Assembly (NCBI GenBank): GCA_023666975.1
Contig: JAMPAW010000022.1
Coordinates: 1-35,912, forward strand
Length of the DNA: 35,912 nt
Source of the DNA: Clostridium sp.
GTDB taxonomy: Bacteria > Bacillota_A > Clostridia > Lachnospirales > Lachnospiraceae
Direction of reading: 5' to 3'
Below, piece after piece: positions 17,691 to 24,188 of the stretch. The translations under genes and the position numbers were made by a program. Numbering within the stretch: the stretch's first letter is position 1; the number at the start of each line of letters is the position of its first letter. The notes below the pieces were generated by a model, which made no database searches, had not been told where the DNA came from, and saw only the letters and a program-made list of their open reading frames with translations.

Positions 17691-18332
17691 CTACACTCCT
17701 GCCCGTTTGCAAACCTCCCGCAGAACACAGTGTTCACAGTCCGGCCTGGTTCTCGCCGTACATACTGCCCGGCCGTGATAGACCAGCCTATGGCAAAAAT
17801 CACTGCCCTCCTCCGGAGGAATAATTTTCCACAGTGCCATTTCCACCTTCTTCGGCTCCTTTATTCCGTCCACCAATCCCATGCGGTTGACTAAACGGAT
17901 ACAATGTGTATCCGTGACTATAGCAGGCTTGCCAAAGACGTCTCCCATAATCAGATTGGCACTCTTACGTCCCACACCGGGCAGCTCCAGCAAGGCATCA
18001 AAATCCTCCGGCACCCTGCCCCCGTATTTATCCTTAAGCACCTTCATACATGCACTGATATCTCTCGCTTTACTGTGTCCAAGACCGCACGGCTTGACGA
18101 TTTTCTCAATTTCCTCCACAGGGGCCTGTGCCAGTGCTTCTACCGTAGGATATTTCGCATACAATCCCTCTACCACGACATTTACTCTCGCATCAGTACA
18201 CTGCGCCGCCAGCCGGACACTGACCAGCAGCTTCCATGCGTCGTCATAATCCAGCGTACAGCCCGCATCCGGATATTCCTGTTTTAACAAATCAATAATC
18301 GCCAAAGCCCTCTGCTTTTTGGTATACCTCAT
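17691..18332 (-). CDS. nth: Endonuclease III
   Basis: Base-excision repair glycosylase/AP lyase for oxidised pyrimidines. The 213-residue length is typical. The helix-hairpin-helix LPGVGRKSANLIMG carries the catalytic Lys, VTDTHCIRLVNRMGL carries the catalytic Asp, and the C-terminal iron-sulfur loop has four cysteines in the standard C-x6-C-x2-C-x5-C spacing (CTARTRPDCEHCVLREVC). It starts 12 bases after thrH ends, so both are probably co-transcribed. Confidence 0.95.
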   Translation of the reverse strand: MRYTKKQRALAIIDLLKQEYPDAGCTLDYDDAWKLLVSVRLAAQCTDARVNVVVEGLYAKYPTVEALAQAPVEEIEKIVKPCGLGHSKARDISACMKVLKDKYGGRVPEDFDALLELPGVGRKSANLIMGDVFGKPAIVTDTHCIRLVNRMGLVDGIKEPKKVEMALWKIIPPEEGSDFCHRLVYHGRAVCTARTRPDCEHCVLREVCKRAGV

Positions 18333-18344
18333 CTGTCTCCCCCG

Positions 18345-18947
18345 TTAATTCAAGACTGCTTTTATCGCCGCCAGTAAATCATCATAATCTTCATATGCCG
18401 CATATTCCGGATTATCCGCTTTGATCTGCTCCGTACTCTTGAATAGAAAACCTGCTTTACTCGCCTTAATCATTCCGAGGTCATTATAGCTGTCACCGCT
18501 GGCAATCGTCTCATAACCAATCGACTGCAGTGCCTTGACCGTAGTGTATTTGGACTGTTCGCAGCGCATCCGGAAACCGGTAATCTCCCCGCCTTCCGCA
18601 ACCTCCAGAGAATTGCAGAAAATGGTAGGCCAGCCCAGCTTCTCCATTAACGGCTTGGCAAACTGTTCAAACGTATCGCTGATAATAATCACCTGCGTCA
18701 GAGAACGCAGTTCGTCCAGAAACTCCTTTGCCCCGGAAATCGGCTCAATCGTGGCGATTGTCTCCTGAATCTCCTTAAGCCCCAATCCGTGCTCTTTCAA
18801 CACTCCCAATCTCCATGTCATCAGCTTATCATAATCCGGCTCATCTCGTGTAGTCCTCTTTAATTCCGGAATGCCACTGGCCTTAGCAAAGGCAATCCAT
18901 ATCTCCGGTACTAATACACCCTCCAAATCCAAGCATACAATATTCAT
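18345..18947 (-). CDS. thrH: ThrH-type phosphoserine phosphatase / homoserine phosphotransferase
   Basis: HAD-superfamily enzyme of 200 residues. ThrH removes phosphate from phosphoserine and can transfer it to homoserine, linking serine and threonine synthesis. Motif I is CLDLEGVLVPEIWIAFA (nucleophile D7; Glu in place of the usual second Asp is characteristic of ThrH), motif II is IIISDTFEQF and motif IV is ASGDSYNDLGMI. GGAGG precedes the ATG. Located upstream of nth in the same direction with a short gap. Confidence 0.9.
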   Translation of the reverse strand: MNIVCLDLEGVLVPEIWIAFAKASGIPELKRTTRDEPDYDKLMTWRLGVLKEHGLGLKEIQETIATIEPISGAKEFLDELRSLTQVIIISDTFEQFAKPLMEKLGWPTIFCNSLEVAEGGEITGFRMRCEQSKYTTVKALQSIGYETIASGDSYNDLGMIKASKAGFLFKSTEQIKADNPEYAAYEDYDDLLAAIKAVLN

Positions 18948-19072
18948 CTTCGTATTCCTCCATTATCCTCTTGTCGTATACGGCTTTCCGCAAGCACTCA
19001 CTATATATTACCACAGATGACAGCCTTGTTCCAGTTATTTTTCAGCCATGTTCACAAAATTGTCAGAAAATA

Positions 19073-19115
19073 TTAGCACTCATCTCTTGACAGTGCTAAC
19101 AATTTGTGTTATAAC
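19073..19115 (+). promoter_or_regulatory. CIRCE operator and hsp20 promoter
   Basis: TTAGCACTC (19073-19081), nine bases, then CAGTGCTAA (19091-19099): the HrcA-binding CIRCE element with one mismatch in the right arm. It overlaps a promoter with TTGACA (19087-19092), 17 bases and TATAAC (19110-19115). HrcA repression released on heat shock is expected. Confidence 0.88.
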
Positions 19116-19203
19116 AAAGTCACAGGTTAGGAAATGGAACTGCCTGAATAAAATTGCAAAAGCCTACAGACGATATCTATAGACTATAAAAGGAGGAATT
19201 TTT

Positions 19204-19635
19204 ATGTTAGTACCAAGTATTTTTTCAAATGATTTATTTGACAACTTTTTCAACGACACCTACCGGCCAAGTGAACATTTTATCCACTCCGCAAATTCCA
19301 GAGATTTAATGAATACAGATATCAGGGAATTTGAAGATAAATATGAGTTGGGAATCGAACTTCCGGGATATGAAAAGGAAGACGTATCCGCCAGCCTTAA
19401 AGAAGGGTATCTTACCATTGAAGCGGAACGCCATGCCGACAAGGAGACAAAGGAAGGCAAATATATCCGCAAGGAATGTTTTTCCGGCAAATGCCAGCGA
19501 AGCTTTTATGTCGGTGAACAGGTAACGCAGGACGATATCCACGCCGCTTTCAATAACGGTATTTTGTCCATTACCGTTCCTAAGATAAAAGAACAGCCTA
19601 AAGTGGAAGAAAACCACTATATTGCGATTGAGTAA
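19204..19635 (+). CDS. hsp20: Small heat shock protein, Hsp20/alpha-crystallin
   Basis: 143-residue ATP-independent holdase chaperone that binds unfolding proteins. The alpha-crystallin domain runs from about residue 38 (MNTDIREFEDKYELGIELPG) to 130, with the EKEDVSASLKEGYLTIEAER strands and the conserved A-x-x-x-x-G-I-L motif AFNNGILSITVPK. GGAGGAATTTTT precedes the ATG. Expression is very probably under HrcA through the CIRCE element upstream. Confidence 0.95.
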   Translation: MLVPSIFSNDLFDNFFNDTYRPSEHFIHSANSRDLMNTDIREFEDKYELGIELPGYEKEDVSASLKEGYLTIEAERHADKETKEGKYIRKECFSGKCQRSFYVGEQVTQDDIHAAFNNGILSITVPKIKEQPKVEENHYIAIE

Positions 19636-19663
19636 GGCATACCTGCCTTACCGCACAGGCTAA

Positions 19664-19732
19664 GTCAATAACCTCGCGGCATTCGCCAAATGCTCGTGCA
19701 AGCACGGCACTTGGCTCATTGCTCGCAGGAAT
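19664..19732 (+). repeat. Dispersed palindromic repeat, deleted copy
   Basis: Matches 11401-11495 but lacks most of module A: GTCAATAAC runs straight into CTCGCGGCATTCGCC. The rest of module B (ATGCTCGTGCAAGCACGGCA, TTGGCTCATTGCTCGC) is nearly identical. It contains the CGTGC-AA-GCACG hairpin. Confidence 0.8.
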
Positions 19733-19734
19733 AA

Positions 19735-19818
19735 AAATACCCTGCCCTACCCGCCGTAAGCGTTCCGGATTTACTTTGCTCCGGCAAAAGCTTAACTGCG
19801 GGCGGCAGGGTATTTCCT
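19735..19818 (-). terminator. Long terminator between hsp20 and the ABC operon
   Basis: AAATACCCTGCC (19735-19746) pairs with GGCAGGGTATTT (19804-19815); inner CCGC/GCGG, GTAAGC/GCTTAAC and CCGGA/TCCGG pairs extend the stem. T-rich on both sides, so it can end hsp20 and the convergent membrane-protein gene. Confidence 0.7.
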
Positions 19819-20555
19819 TATATATTTTCCGGCCGGAATCTCTTTTTTCCAACGAAAATACAGATGATACATAACACAAAGCTCACGGTCACGGCCACCA
19901 GTCTGGCGGAAGTTTCACTATACATCTGATAGACAAATCCCGGATAAGCTAATAGCAGGGAAAAAGCGATTATCACTGCCAGCCCGCCGATCTTCGCCAT
20001 AACCACCCCTGCCTTCCAAGCCGACGGATTGCGGTTCTTTGCCGACTGCCTTCTGTATTTGAGCTGCAGGCTCCCCTCACCTGCGGGCACAAACGGATAT
20101 ACTTTACAGGTTACGGTCACAAGCAAAATCAGATTGAGCAAAACAAAAAAAACAAAATTCATGATAAACATCGCCGTCACAGACACCTGTCCATACATTT
20201 CTGCGCTATACTGCGTATCCCTGACCAGAGCGGCGAGATATTCGTCCCTGCACACCGCCTGTACTATCGTGCGGACCAATGCGTAAATACCGCTGCGGAC
20301 TATACTGAGCAGAACCTGTTGCCGGTAAAAACGTTTCCGGCAAAAGCCAAAATTCATATATCTGGCATGATTCATGTAACTGAAGCCTGTACTGCCGGAG
20401 TAATGCAAAACAGAGACAAACAGTATATCCGACACATACAGCCAACTCTCTCCCTTCCGTGAAAAGAAAATAACCATAATATACAGTATGCTCAATATTG
20501 TGACCTGATATATCACATCACTGACTAAAAAGAATTTGAACATATTATTTTTCAA
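19818..20555 (-). CDS. ABC-transporter-type membrane protein (permease subunit)
   Basis: 245-residue integral membrane protein with about six hydrophobic spans, including VIYQVTILSILYIMVIFF, FIMNFVFFVLLNLILLVTVT, GGLAVIIAFSLLLAYPGFVY and a C-terminal span. No family signature is clear; the position as last gene of a GntR-ABC operon suggests the permease partner. A TTG start at 20555 is chosen: it overlaps the upstream gene's TGA and lies 9 bases after GGAGG, while the next ATG (20543) is too far. Confidence 0.7.
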   Translation of the reverse strand: MKNNMFKFFLVSDVIYQVTILSILYIMVIFFSRKGESWLYVSDILFVSVLHYSGSTGFSYMNHARYMNFGFCRKRFYRQQVLLSIVRSGIYALVRTIVQAVCRDEYLAALVRDTQYSAEMYGQVSVTAMFIMNFVFFVLLNLILLVTVTCKVYPFVPAGEGSLQLKYRRQSAKNRNPSAWKAGVVMAKIGGLAVIIAFSLLLAYPGFVYQMYSETSARLVAVTVSFVLCIICIFVGKKRFRPENI

Positions 20556-21055
20556 ATTAAATCTCCTCCTTTCCAGATTGCCGATACCTTTATGTAGATA
20601 ACCGCACAGAGCAGCAGCAATATCGCACTGATATACATATAATACCTGTCCAGCAGCGCACCCCAGTAAATAATACCGATAAACAAAGCGCTCGGAGCTA
20701 CCATTATCAGTCCCAGCCATATCAGTACCGTCAGTGCATCCTGCCGTACAACGCTTAACGACAGGAAGAGCAGATACGACAACAGTAATGCCAGCACCAC
20801 CATGACCGCGGAAAACACAGGCAGTCCGGAATATTTTAACAGCCTGCAGACTACATAATAGAGCACGACAGCCGCCACGCTAATCCCGGCAATCAGCTTT
20901 GCCGCCTGCCGGTCAGCACTCCTTCTGTTTCGCCTGCGGTAAAAATCAAATACCCTTTTAAATGAACCCTCATAATAATGGCTCCACAGACCCAGAAAAC
21001 AAGCCTCTGCGAGAAAAGTAATGATAATCAGCAGATTTCCCTCAATCATCTTCAT
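20552..21055 (-). CDS. Membrane protein of the GntR-ABC operon
   Basis: 167 residues with about four to five hydrophobic spans (first at 6-22, then a basic FKRVFDFYRRRNRR loop, then spans from about 42, 63, 90 and 115). It overlaps the ABC ATPase gene by 14 bases, starting at an ATG behind GGGGGG. It overlaps the following permease gene as well, so the genes are translationally coupled. Likely one of two permease subunits; the substrate is unknown. Confidence 0.65.
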   Translation of the reverse strand: MKMIEGNLLIIITFLAEACFLGLWSHYYEGSFKRVFDFYRRRNRRSADRQAAKLIAGISVAAVVLYYVVCRLLKYSGLPVFSAVMVVLALLLSYLLFLSLSVVRQDALTVLIWLGLIMVAPSALFIGIIYWGALLDRYYMYISAILLLLCAVIYIKVSAIWKGGDLI

Positions 21056-21938
21056 CAAAATCCCCCCATTCCTTGGCACCGTCCAGAGTCATTGCCGTAA
21101 ACAGGTCCTGCAGCGGCAACGGGGAAACAGTAAAACCGTTTTCGGCTAACTGTTTCTGATCTTCACCAGAAATCGCATCATATATATCATATTCCGTAAC
21201 GGTTCCCATTTGTTTCCGATAGAGAATCTGTTTACCGGCCAGGCAGTTTTCCCTGTCCGTCCTGCCTACGCACTTGTACGATTTGCTGTAAATCGTTTCC
21301 ATATCTTCATTCAACATCACTCTGCCTTTATCCAGTATGACCACTCTGTCAAACAGTGCGGTCATTTCTTCAATCAGGTGAGTGGATAAAATAAATGTTC
21401 TCGGCAGCCGCTCCTGCTCATCGAGCAGAATCTTATAGAGACTCTGCCTTGCCGTTGTGTCTAAGCCGGAATAGATTTCATCGAGCAGCACGATTTCACA
21501 GCTGCTACAAAGCCCGATAATAATTCCCACCATCGTTTTCTGCCCCTTGGCCAGAGTCCCATATGTGTCCTTGGGGTCAATACCAAAGAAATCCAGCAGT
21601 CTTTTTTCCAGTTCACGGTTCCAATCCCGATAGAAATTACCGGCATAATGCAGGATATACCGAACCTTCTTCGTTTCAAAAGCGTCAATGTTGTCGCTCA
21701 TGAAACAAATCCGGCTCAAAACATGTTCATTCTCATAAGCCGCCTCCTCAAGCACCCGGATTTCACCGCTGTTTGGCAAATATTTTGTGCATATGCAATT
21801 CATCAAAGTCGTTTTCCCGGAACCGTTTCTTCCCAAAAGTGCATATATCTTCCCTTTTTCCAACTGAAAAGAAATGCGGTCAAGCACTGTCTTGTCTGCA
21901 AATTTCTTTGTCACTTCCTTACATTCCACTGCAATCAT
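21042..21938 (-). CDS. ABC transporter ATPase, YtrB-like
   Basis: 298-residue ATP-binding subunit. Walker A is GRNGSGKTTL (about 35-44), Walker B is EIVLLDEIYSGLD and the H-loop is ILSTHLIEEM. The signature LSGGQ is replaced by LAKGQK, a change common in the ATPases encoded with YtrA-type GntR regulators. A ~80-residue C-terminal extension follows the nucleotide-binding domain. It is the second gene of the operon after the GntR regulator (28-base gap). Such systems often respond to cell-wall-active compounds; here that is inference. Confidence 0.9.
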   Translation of the reverse strand: MIAVECKEVTKKFADKTVLDRISFQLEKGKIYALLGRNGSGKTTLMNCICTKYLPNSGEIRVLEEAAYENEHVLSRICFMSDNIDAFETKKVRYILHYAGNFYRDWNRELEKRLLDFFGIDPKDTYGTLAKGQKTMVGIIIGLCSSCEIVLLDEIYSGLDTTARQSLYKILLDEQERLPRTFILSTHLIEEMTALFDRVVILDKGRVMLNEDMETIYSKSYKCVGRTDRENCLAGKQILYRKQMGTVTEYDIYDAISGEDQKQLAENGFTVSPLPLQDLFTAMTLDGAKEWGDFDEDD

Positions 21939-21966
21939 TTTTCATTCCTCCAATCCTGTAACCAAG

Positions 21967-22341
21967 TCAGTTCTGTTTTTCTTCGAGTCCATTTATCATC
22001 TCGATTAAATCCTGTCTTGTAATATTGAGTCTTTCTGCTTCCTCCAGTAAAGATACCAGCGATTCATTAATAAAACGTTCCTTTGCCTTTTTTTGGATTT
22101 TCTCCTTTGCCCCGGTTGCCACGAACATACCGATTCCCCGCTTCTTATACAGGATTCCCTCATCTGTCAGCAGCGTAAATCCTTTACGGGCAGTTGCCGG
22201 ATTAATTCTATACATGGCAGCAAATTGATTTGTGGAGGGAACCTGTTCCTCCTCCATAATGTGGTCCTTCAAAATCTCTTCTTCCAGCCAGCGCGCCACC
22301 TGCATAAAAATCGGGGTCAGGGAGCTTTCATCTATCTCCAT
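21967..22341 (-). CDS. GntR-family regulator, YtrA subfamily
   Basis: 124 residues: an N-terminal winged helix-turn-helix (about 1-75; QVARWLEEEILKDHIMEEEQ, then NQFAAMYRINPATARKGFTL) followed by a short helical region of ~45 residues, the length typical of YtrA rather than of ligand-binding GntR proteins. Members usually repress their own ABC operon. GGAGG precedes the ATG and a strong palindrome overlaps its transcription start region (22400-22423). Confidence 0.9.
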   Translation of the reverse strand: MEIDESSLTPIFMQVARWLEEEILKDHIMEEEQVPSTNQFAAMYRINPATARKGFTLLTDEGILYKKRGIGMFVATGAKEKIQKKAKERFINESLVSLLEEAERLNITRQDLIEMINGLEEKQN

Positions 22342-22399
22342 TGCATACCTCCATTCCTCCTGTTCCTCTCATTGCGATTTCCACCTTGATTGTATAGTT

Positions 22400-22460
22400 G
22401 GTTAATTACTTAAGTAACTAACCTTGGATAAAGAATACACCTTTCACTTCGATTTGTCAA
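22400..22460 (-). promoter_or_regulatory. Promoter and palindromic operator of the GntR-ABC operon
   Basis: Minus-strand TTGACA (22460-22455), 17 bases, TATTCT (22437-22432). Immediately downstream, 22400-22423 is a 24-base palindrome (half-sites GGTTAATTACTT and AAGTAACTAACC, one mismatched pair). Position over the start of transcription suggests autorepression by the GntR protein. Confidence 0.75.
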
Positions 22461-22523
22461 CAGTAAAAATCAAAAAATTGGCAGGACAAAATTGCCGACC
22501 TGCTTGGTGACTATGTCAAGTTA

Positions 22524-22546
22524 AAAACGGAAGGTTCTACTTTCCG
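22524..22546 (-). terminator. Terminator of the Nudix gene
   Basis: On the minus strand CGGAA (22546-22542) and TTCCG (22532-22528) form a short stem followed by TTTTT. It lies 6 bases past the Nudix stop codon. Confidence 0.6.
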
Positions 22547-22552
22547 CCTATC

Positions 22553-22939
22553 TTACAATCTATTCTTTAATTTCTCAATCAGCCCTTCATCTGCCGGCAG
22601 CCAGTCTACACTGTCCAGTGTCTCCTTTGTCAACCATTTTGCCGCTTCGTGTTCCTTCAATGTCAAATCTCCCGATAATATCTGACAAAGAAAGCAATAC
22701 ATTGTCAAATGAAACTGCGGGTAATCATATTCTACAATATCAATTTGTTCTCCGACTCTAATCTCCGTATCGAGTTCTTCCCTGATTTCCCGGACAAGCG
22801 CCTCTTCCGGAGTTTCCCCTTGTTCTATTTTCCCGCCAGGGAATTCCCAGCCATCTTTAAATTCTCCATATCCACGCTGGGTTGCAAATATCCTGCCGCC
22901 GCTTTTTATGATTGCTGCTACTACTTTGAGTGTTTTCAT
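22553..22939 (-). CDS. MutT-type Nudix pyrophosphohydrolase
   Basis: 128-residue hydrolase of (deoxy)nucleoside triphosphates, related to MutT and CTP pyrophosphohydrolases that clean oxidised nucleotides. The Nudix box starts at GGKIEQGETPEEALVREIRE and ends REELDTEI, with all catalytic Glu/Arg residues; the usual Gly after EEL is Asp. Upstream bases (22949-22986) are a duplicate of the end of the helicase-LexA gene, so the Nudix gene probably once followed that gene directly in one operon. Confidence 0.92.
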   Translation of the reverse strand: MKTLKVVAAIIKSGGRIFATQRGYGEFKDGWEFPGGKIEQGETPEEALVREIREELDTEIRVGEQIDIVEYDYPQFHLTMYCFLCQILSGDLTLKEHEAAKWLTKETLDSVDWLPADEGLIEKLKNRL

Positions 22940-22948
22940 TCTTTATTA

Positions 22949-22986
22949 CCAACCTACCCTTTCCTGATCACTCCAATTACTATTCC
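22949..22986 (-). repeat. Left 38-bp direct repeat flanking the AbiF cassette
   Basis: 36 of 38 bases equal 24151-24188. Read on the minus strand it encodes [10 protein letters not shown] and a TAG stop, exactly the end of the helicase-LexA protein; both differences are synonymous (AAA/AAG and GGG/GGA). Identity ends abruptly at 22986/24188. Confidence 0.9.
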
Positions 22987-23042
22987 AAACACTTCCTACC
23001 GTCCGCCACGCAAATGCCCGGACAGTCCAAGACGCTTATTCC

Positions 23043-23070
23043 TTGACAAATCCCTGTTTTGTGGTAGTAT
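23043..23070 (+). promoter_or_regulatory. Promoter of the AbiF RNA and gene
   Basis: TTGACA (23043-23048), a 16-base spacer and TAGTAT (23065-23070), giving a start near 23077. Confidence 0.7.
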
Positions 23071-23076
23071 TAAGTT

Positions 23077-23129
23077 AACATCTCCCTCAGGCCTCTGTGG
23101 AAACACATGCACACTTGAGGGCGTTTTGT
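23077..23129 (+). ncRNA. Candidate AbiF-associated structured small RNA
   Basis: Between the promoter and the abiF start lies a stem CCCTCA (23084-23089) / TGAGGG (23116-23121) with an inner hairpin TGTG-GAAA-CACA (23096-23107), followed by CGTTTTGTTT. It looks like a short RNA ending at a leaky terminator. AbiF genes are known to be preceded by a conserved RNA (AbiF motif) proposed to be the antitoxin; I did not align this one to the motif. Confidence 0.65.
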
Positions 23130-23147
23130 TTATAAGGAGTGAATGCC

Positions 23148-24029
23148 ATGACAGACAAGGGTTTTAAAACAATCGATGAACAGCTGGAAATTCTCCGTTC
23201 CCGTGGTCTTACCATCAACGACGAGGATCAGGCACGGAACTTTCTATTGCATAACAACTACTACCGCATCAGTGGCTATTCACTAACCCTTCGTAAAAAT
23301 GACATCTTTTTCAAATCTGCAACCTTTCAAAACATTATTGATATCTATAATTTTGACCATGAACTCAGGCACATACTCCTTCAGTACCTTGAAGTAATCG
23401 AAGTGCAGATGAAATCTGTATATGCCTATGAATTTACAAAGGTCCACGGTTCCACAGGATACCTTAATGGTGATTTTTTCACCAACCAAACACGTCATCA
23501 GGAACTTATCAGCAAAGCAGAGCAACAGAAAACCCAGCGGCTTCCCCATGAGGCTTATCTGAAACATTTTATAAATGACTTGCAGCAAGATATTCCACTG
23601 TGGGCATATGTTGATCTGCTTACCATATCCGACATCTCCTTTTTGTACTCCATTTCTGAGCAGCCCATAAAAATTGCCGTCGCCAATACCTTTGGCCTCA
23701 CTATGAACAAAGGCACTTACATTCTTGGAAGCTATATGCACAGTATGACAATCATCCGCAATCTGTGTGCGCATGGAAACCGGATATATAACCGTCTTTT
23801 TGAGCAAAAACCTTCTCTTAACAAAAAAGAAAAAGCCCTGCTGATTAAAAACAGCAACGGAGAACTTGATAATGCACATTTTTATGGCTTTCTACTTATT
23901 ATGAGACGAATCCTCCCTGCCAGTAAATTCACCGAAATGAAAAAATCCATCATTGCACTGACTAAAAAATACCCATTTGTACGAATGGATTATTATGGCT
24001 TCCGAAGTGACTGGCAGCAAAAATTGTAA
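23148..24029 (+). CDS. abiF: AbiF/Abi_2-family abortive infection HEPN protein
   Basis: 293-residue Abi_2 (AbiD/AbiF) family protein, a phage-defence toxin. The N-terminal HNNYYRISGYSLTLRK segment is a family hallmark. The HEPN RNase motif R-x4-H is R204-N-L-C-A-H209 in IIRNLCAHGNRIYNR, so it is likely an RNA-cleaving toxin held in check by the upstream RNA. The ATG at 23148, 8 bases after AAGGAG, is chosen over the GTG at 23139 that lies against it. It has its own promoter and terminator, runs opposite to its neighbours and is bracketed by direct repeats, all pointing to recent acquisition as a self-contained cassette. Confidence 0.88.
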   Translation: MTDKGFKTIDEQLEILRSRGLTINDEDQARNFLLHNNYYRISGYSLTLRKNDIFFKSATFQNIIDIYNFDHELRHILLQYLEVIEVQMKSVYAYEFTKVHGSTGYLNGDFFTNQTRHQELISKAEQQKTQRLPHEAYLKHFINDLQQDIPLWAYVDLLTISDISFLYSISEQPIKIAVANTFGLTMNKGTYILGSYMHSMTIIRNLCAHGNRIYNRLFEQKPSLNKKEKALLIKNSNGELDNAHFYGFLLIMRRILPASKFTEMKKSIIALTKKYPFVRMDYYGFRSDWQQKL

Positions 24030-24107
24030 TATTGCTCTCATATCTGCATATAATATTCAGGACTTCTCCTACGAGCCATTTTGGGCGCAATACAGTGGGT
24101 GGTCTGA

Positions 24108-24139
24108 AGCCAGAAGATTTATCTTCTGGCTCTTTTTTT
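24108..24139 (+). terminator. Terminator of the AbiF cassette
   Basis: AGCCAGAAGAT (24108-24118) and ATCTTCTGGCT (24121-24131), perfect 11-bp stem, then eight bases that are nearly all T. Confidence 0.9.
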
Positions 24140-24150
24140 AGCACCAGTTT

Positions 24151-24188
24151 CCAACCTATCCCTTCCTGATCACTCCAATTACTATTCC
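24151..24188 (-). repeat. Right 38-bp direct repeat, end of the helicase gene
   Basis: Functional 3' end of the helicase-nuclease-LexA gene, repeated at 22949-22986. The pair brackets 1,164 bases holding the AbiF cassette. Confidence 0.9.

Noticed and set aside
22464..22530. Possible DnaG-like remnant (KIADLLGDYVKLKTEGSTF in a plus-strand frame)
   Set aside because: Only about 19 residues resemble the start of a primase zinc domain, no cysteines follow, and the frame then runs antisense to the Nudix gene. Probably chance.
23077..24188. CRISPR-Cas13 or array in the AbiF region
   Set aside because: The protein has one HEPN motif and 293 residues, and there are no short regular repeats; the only repeats are the two flanking 38-bp copies.
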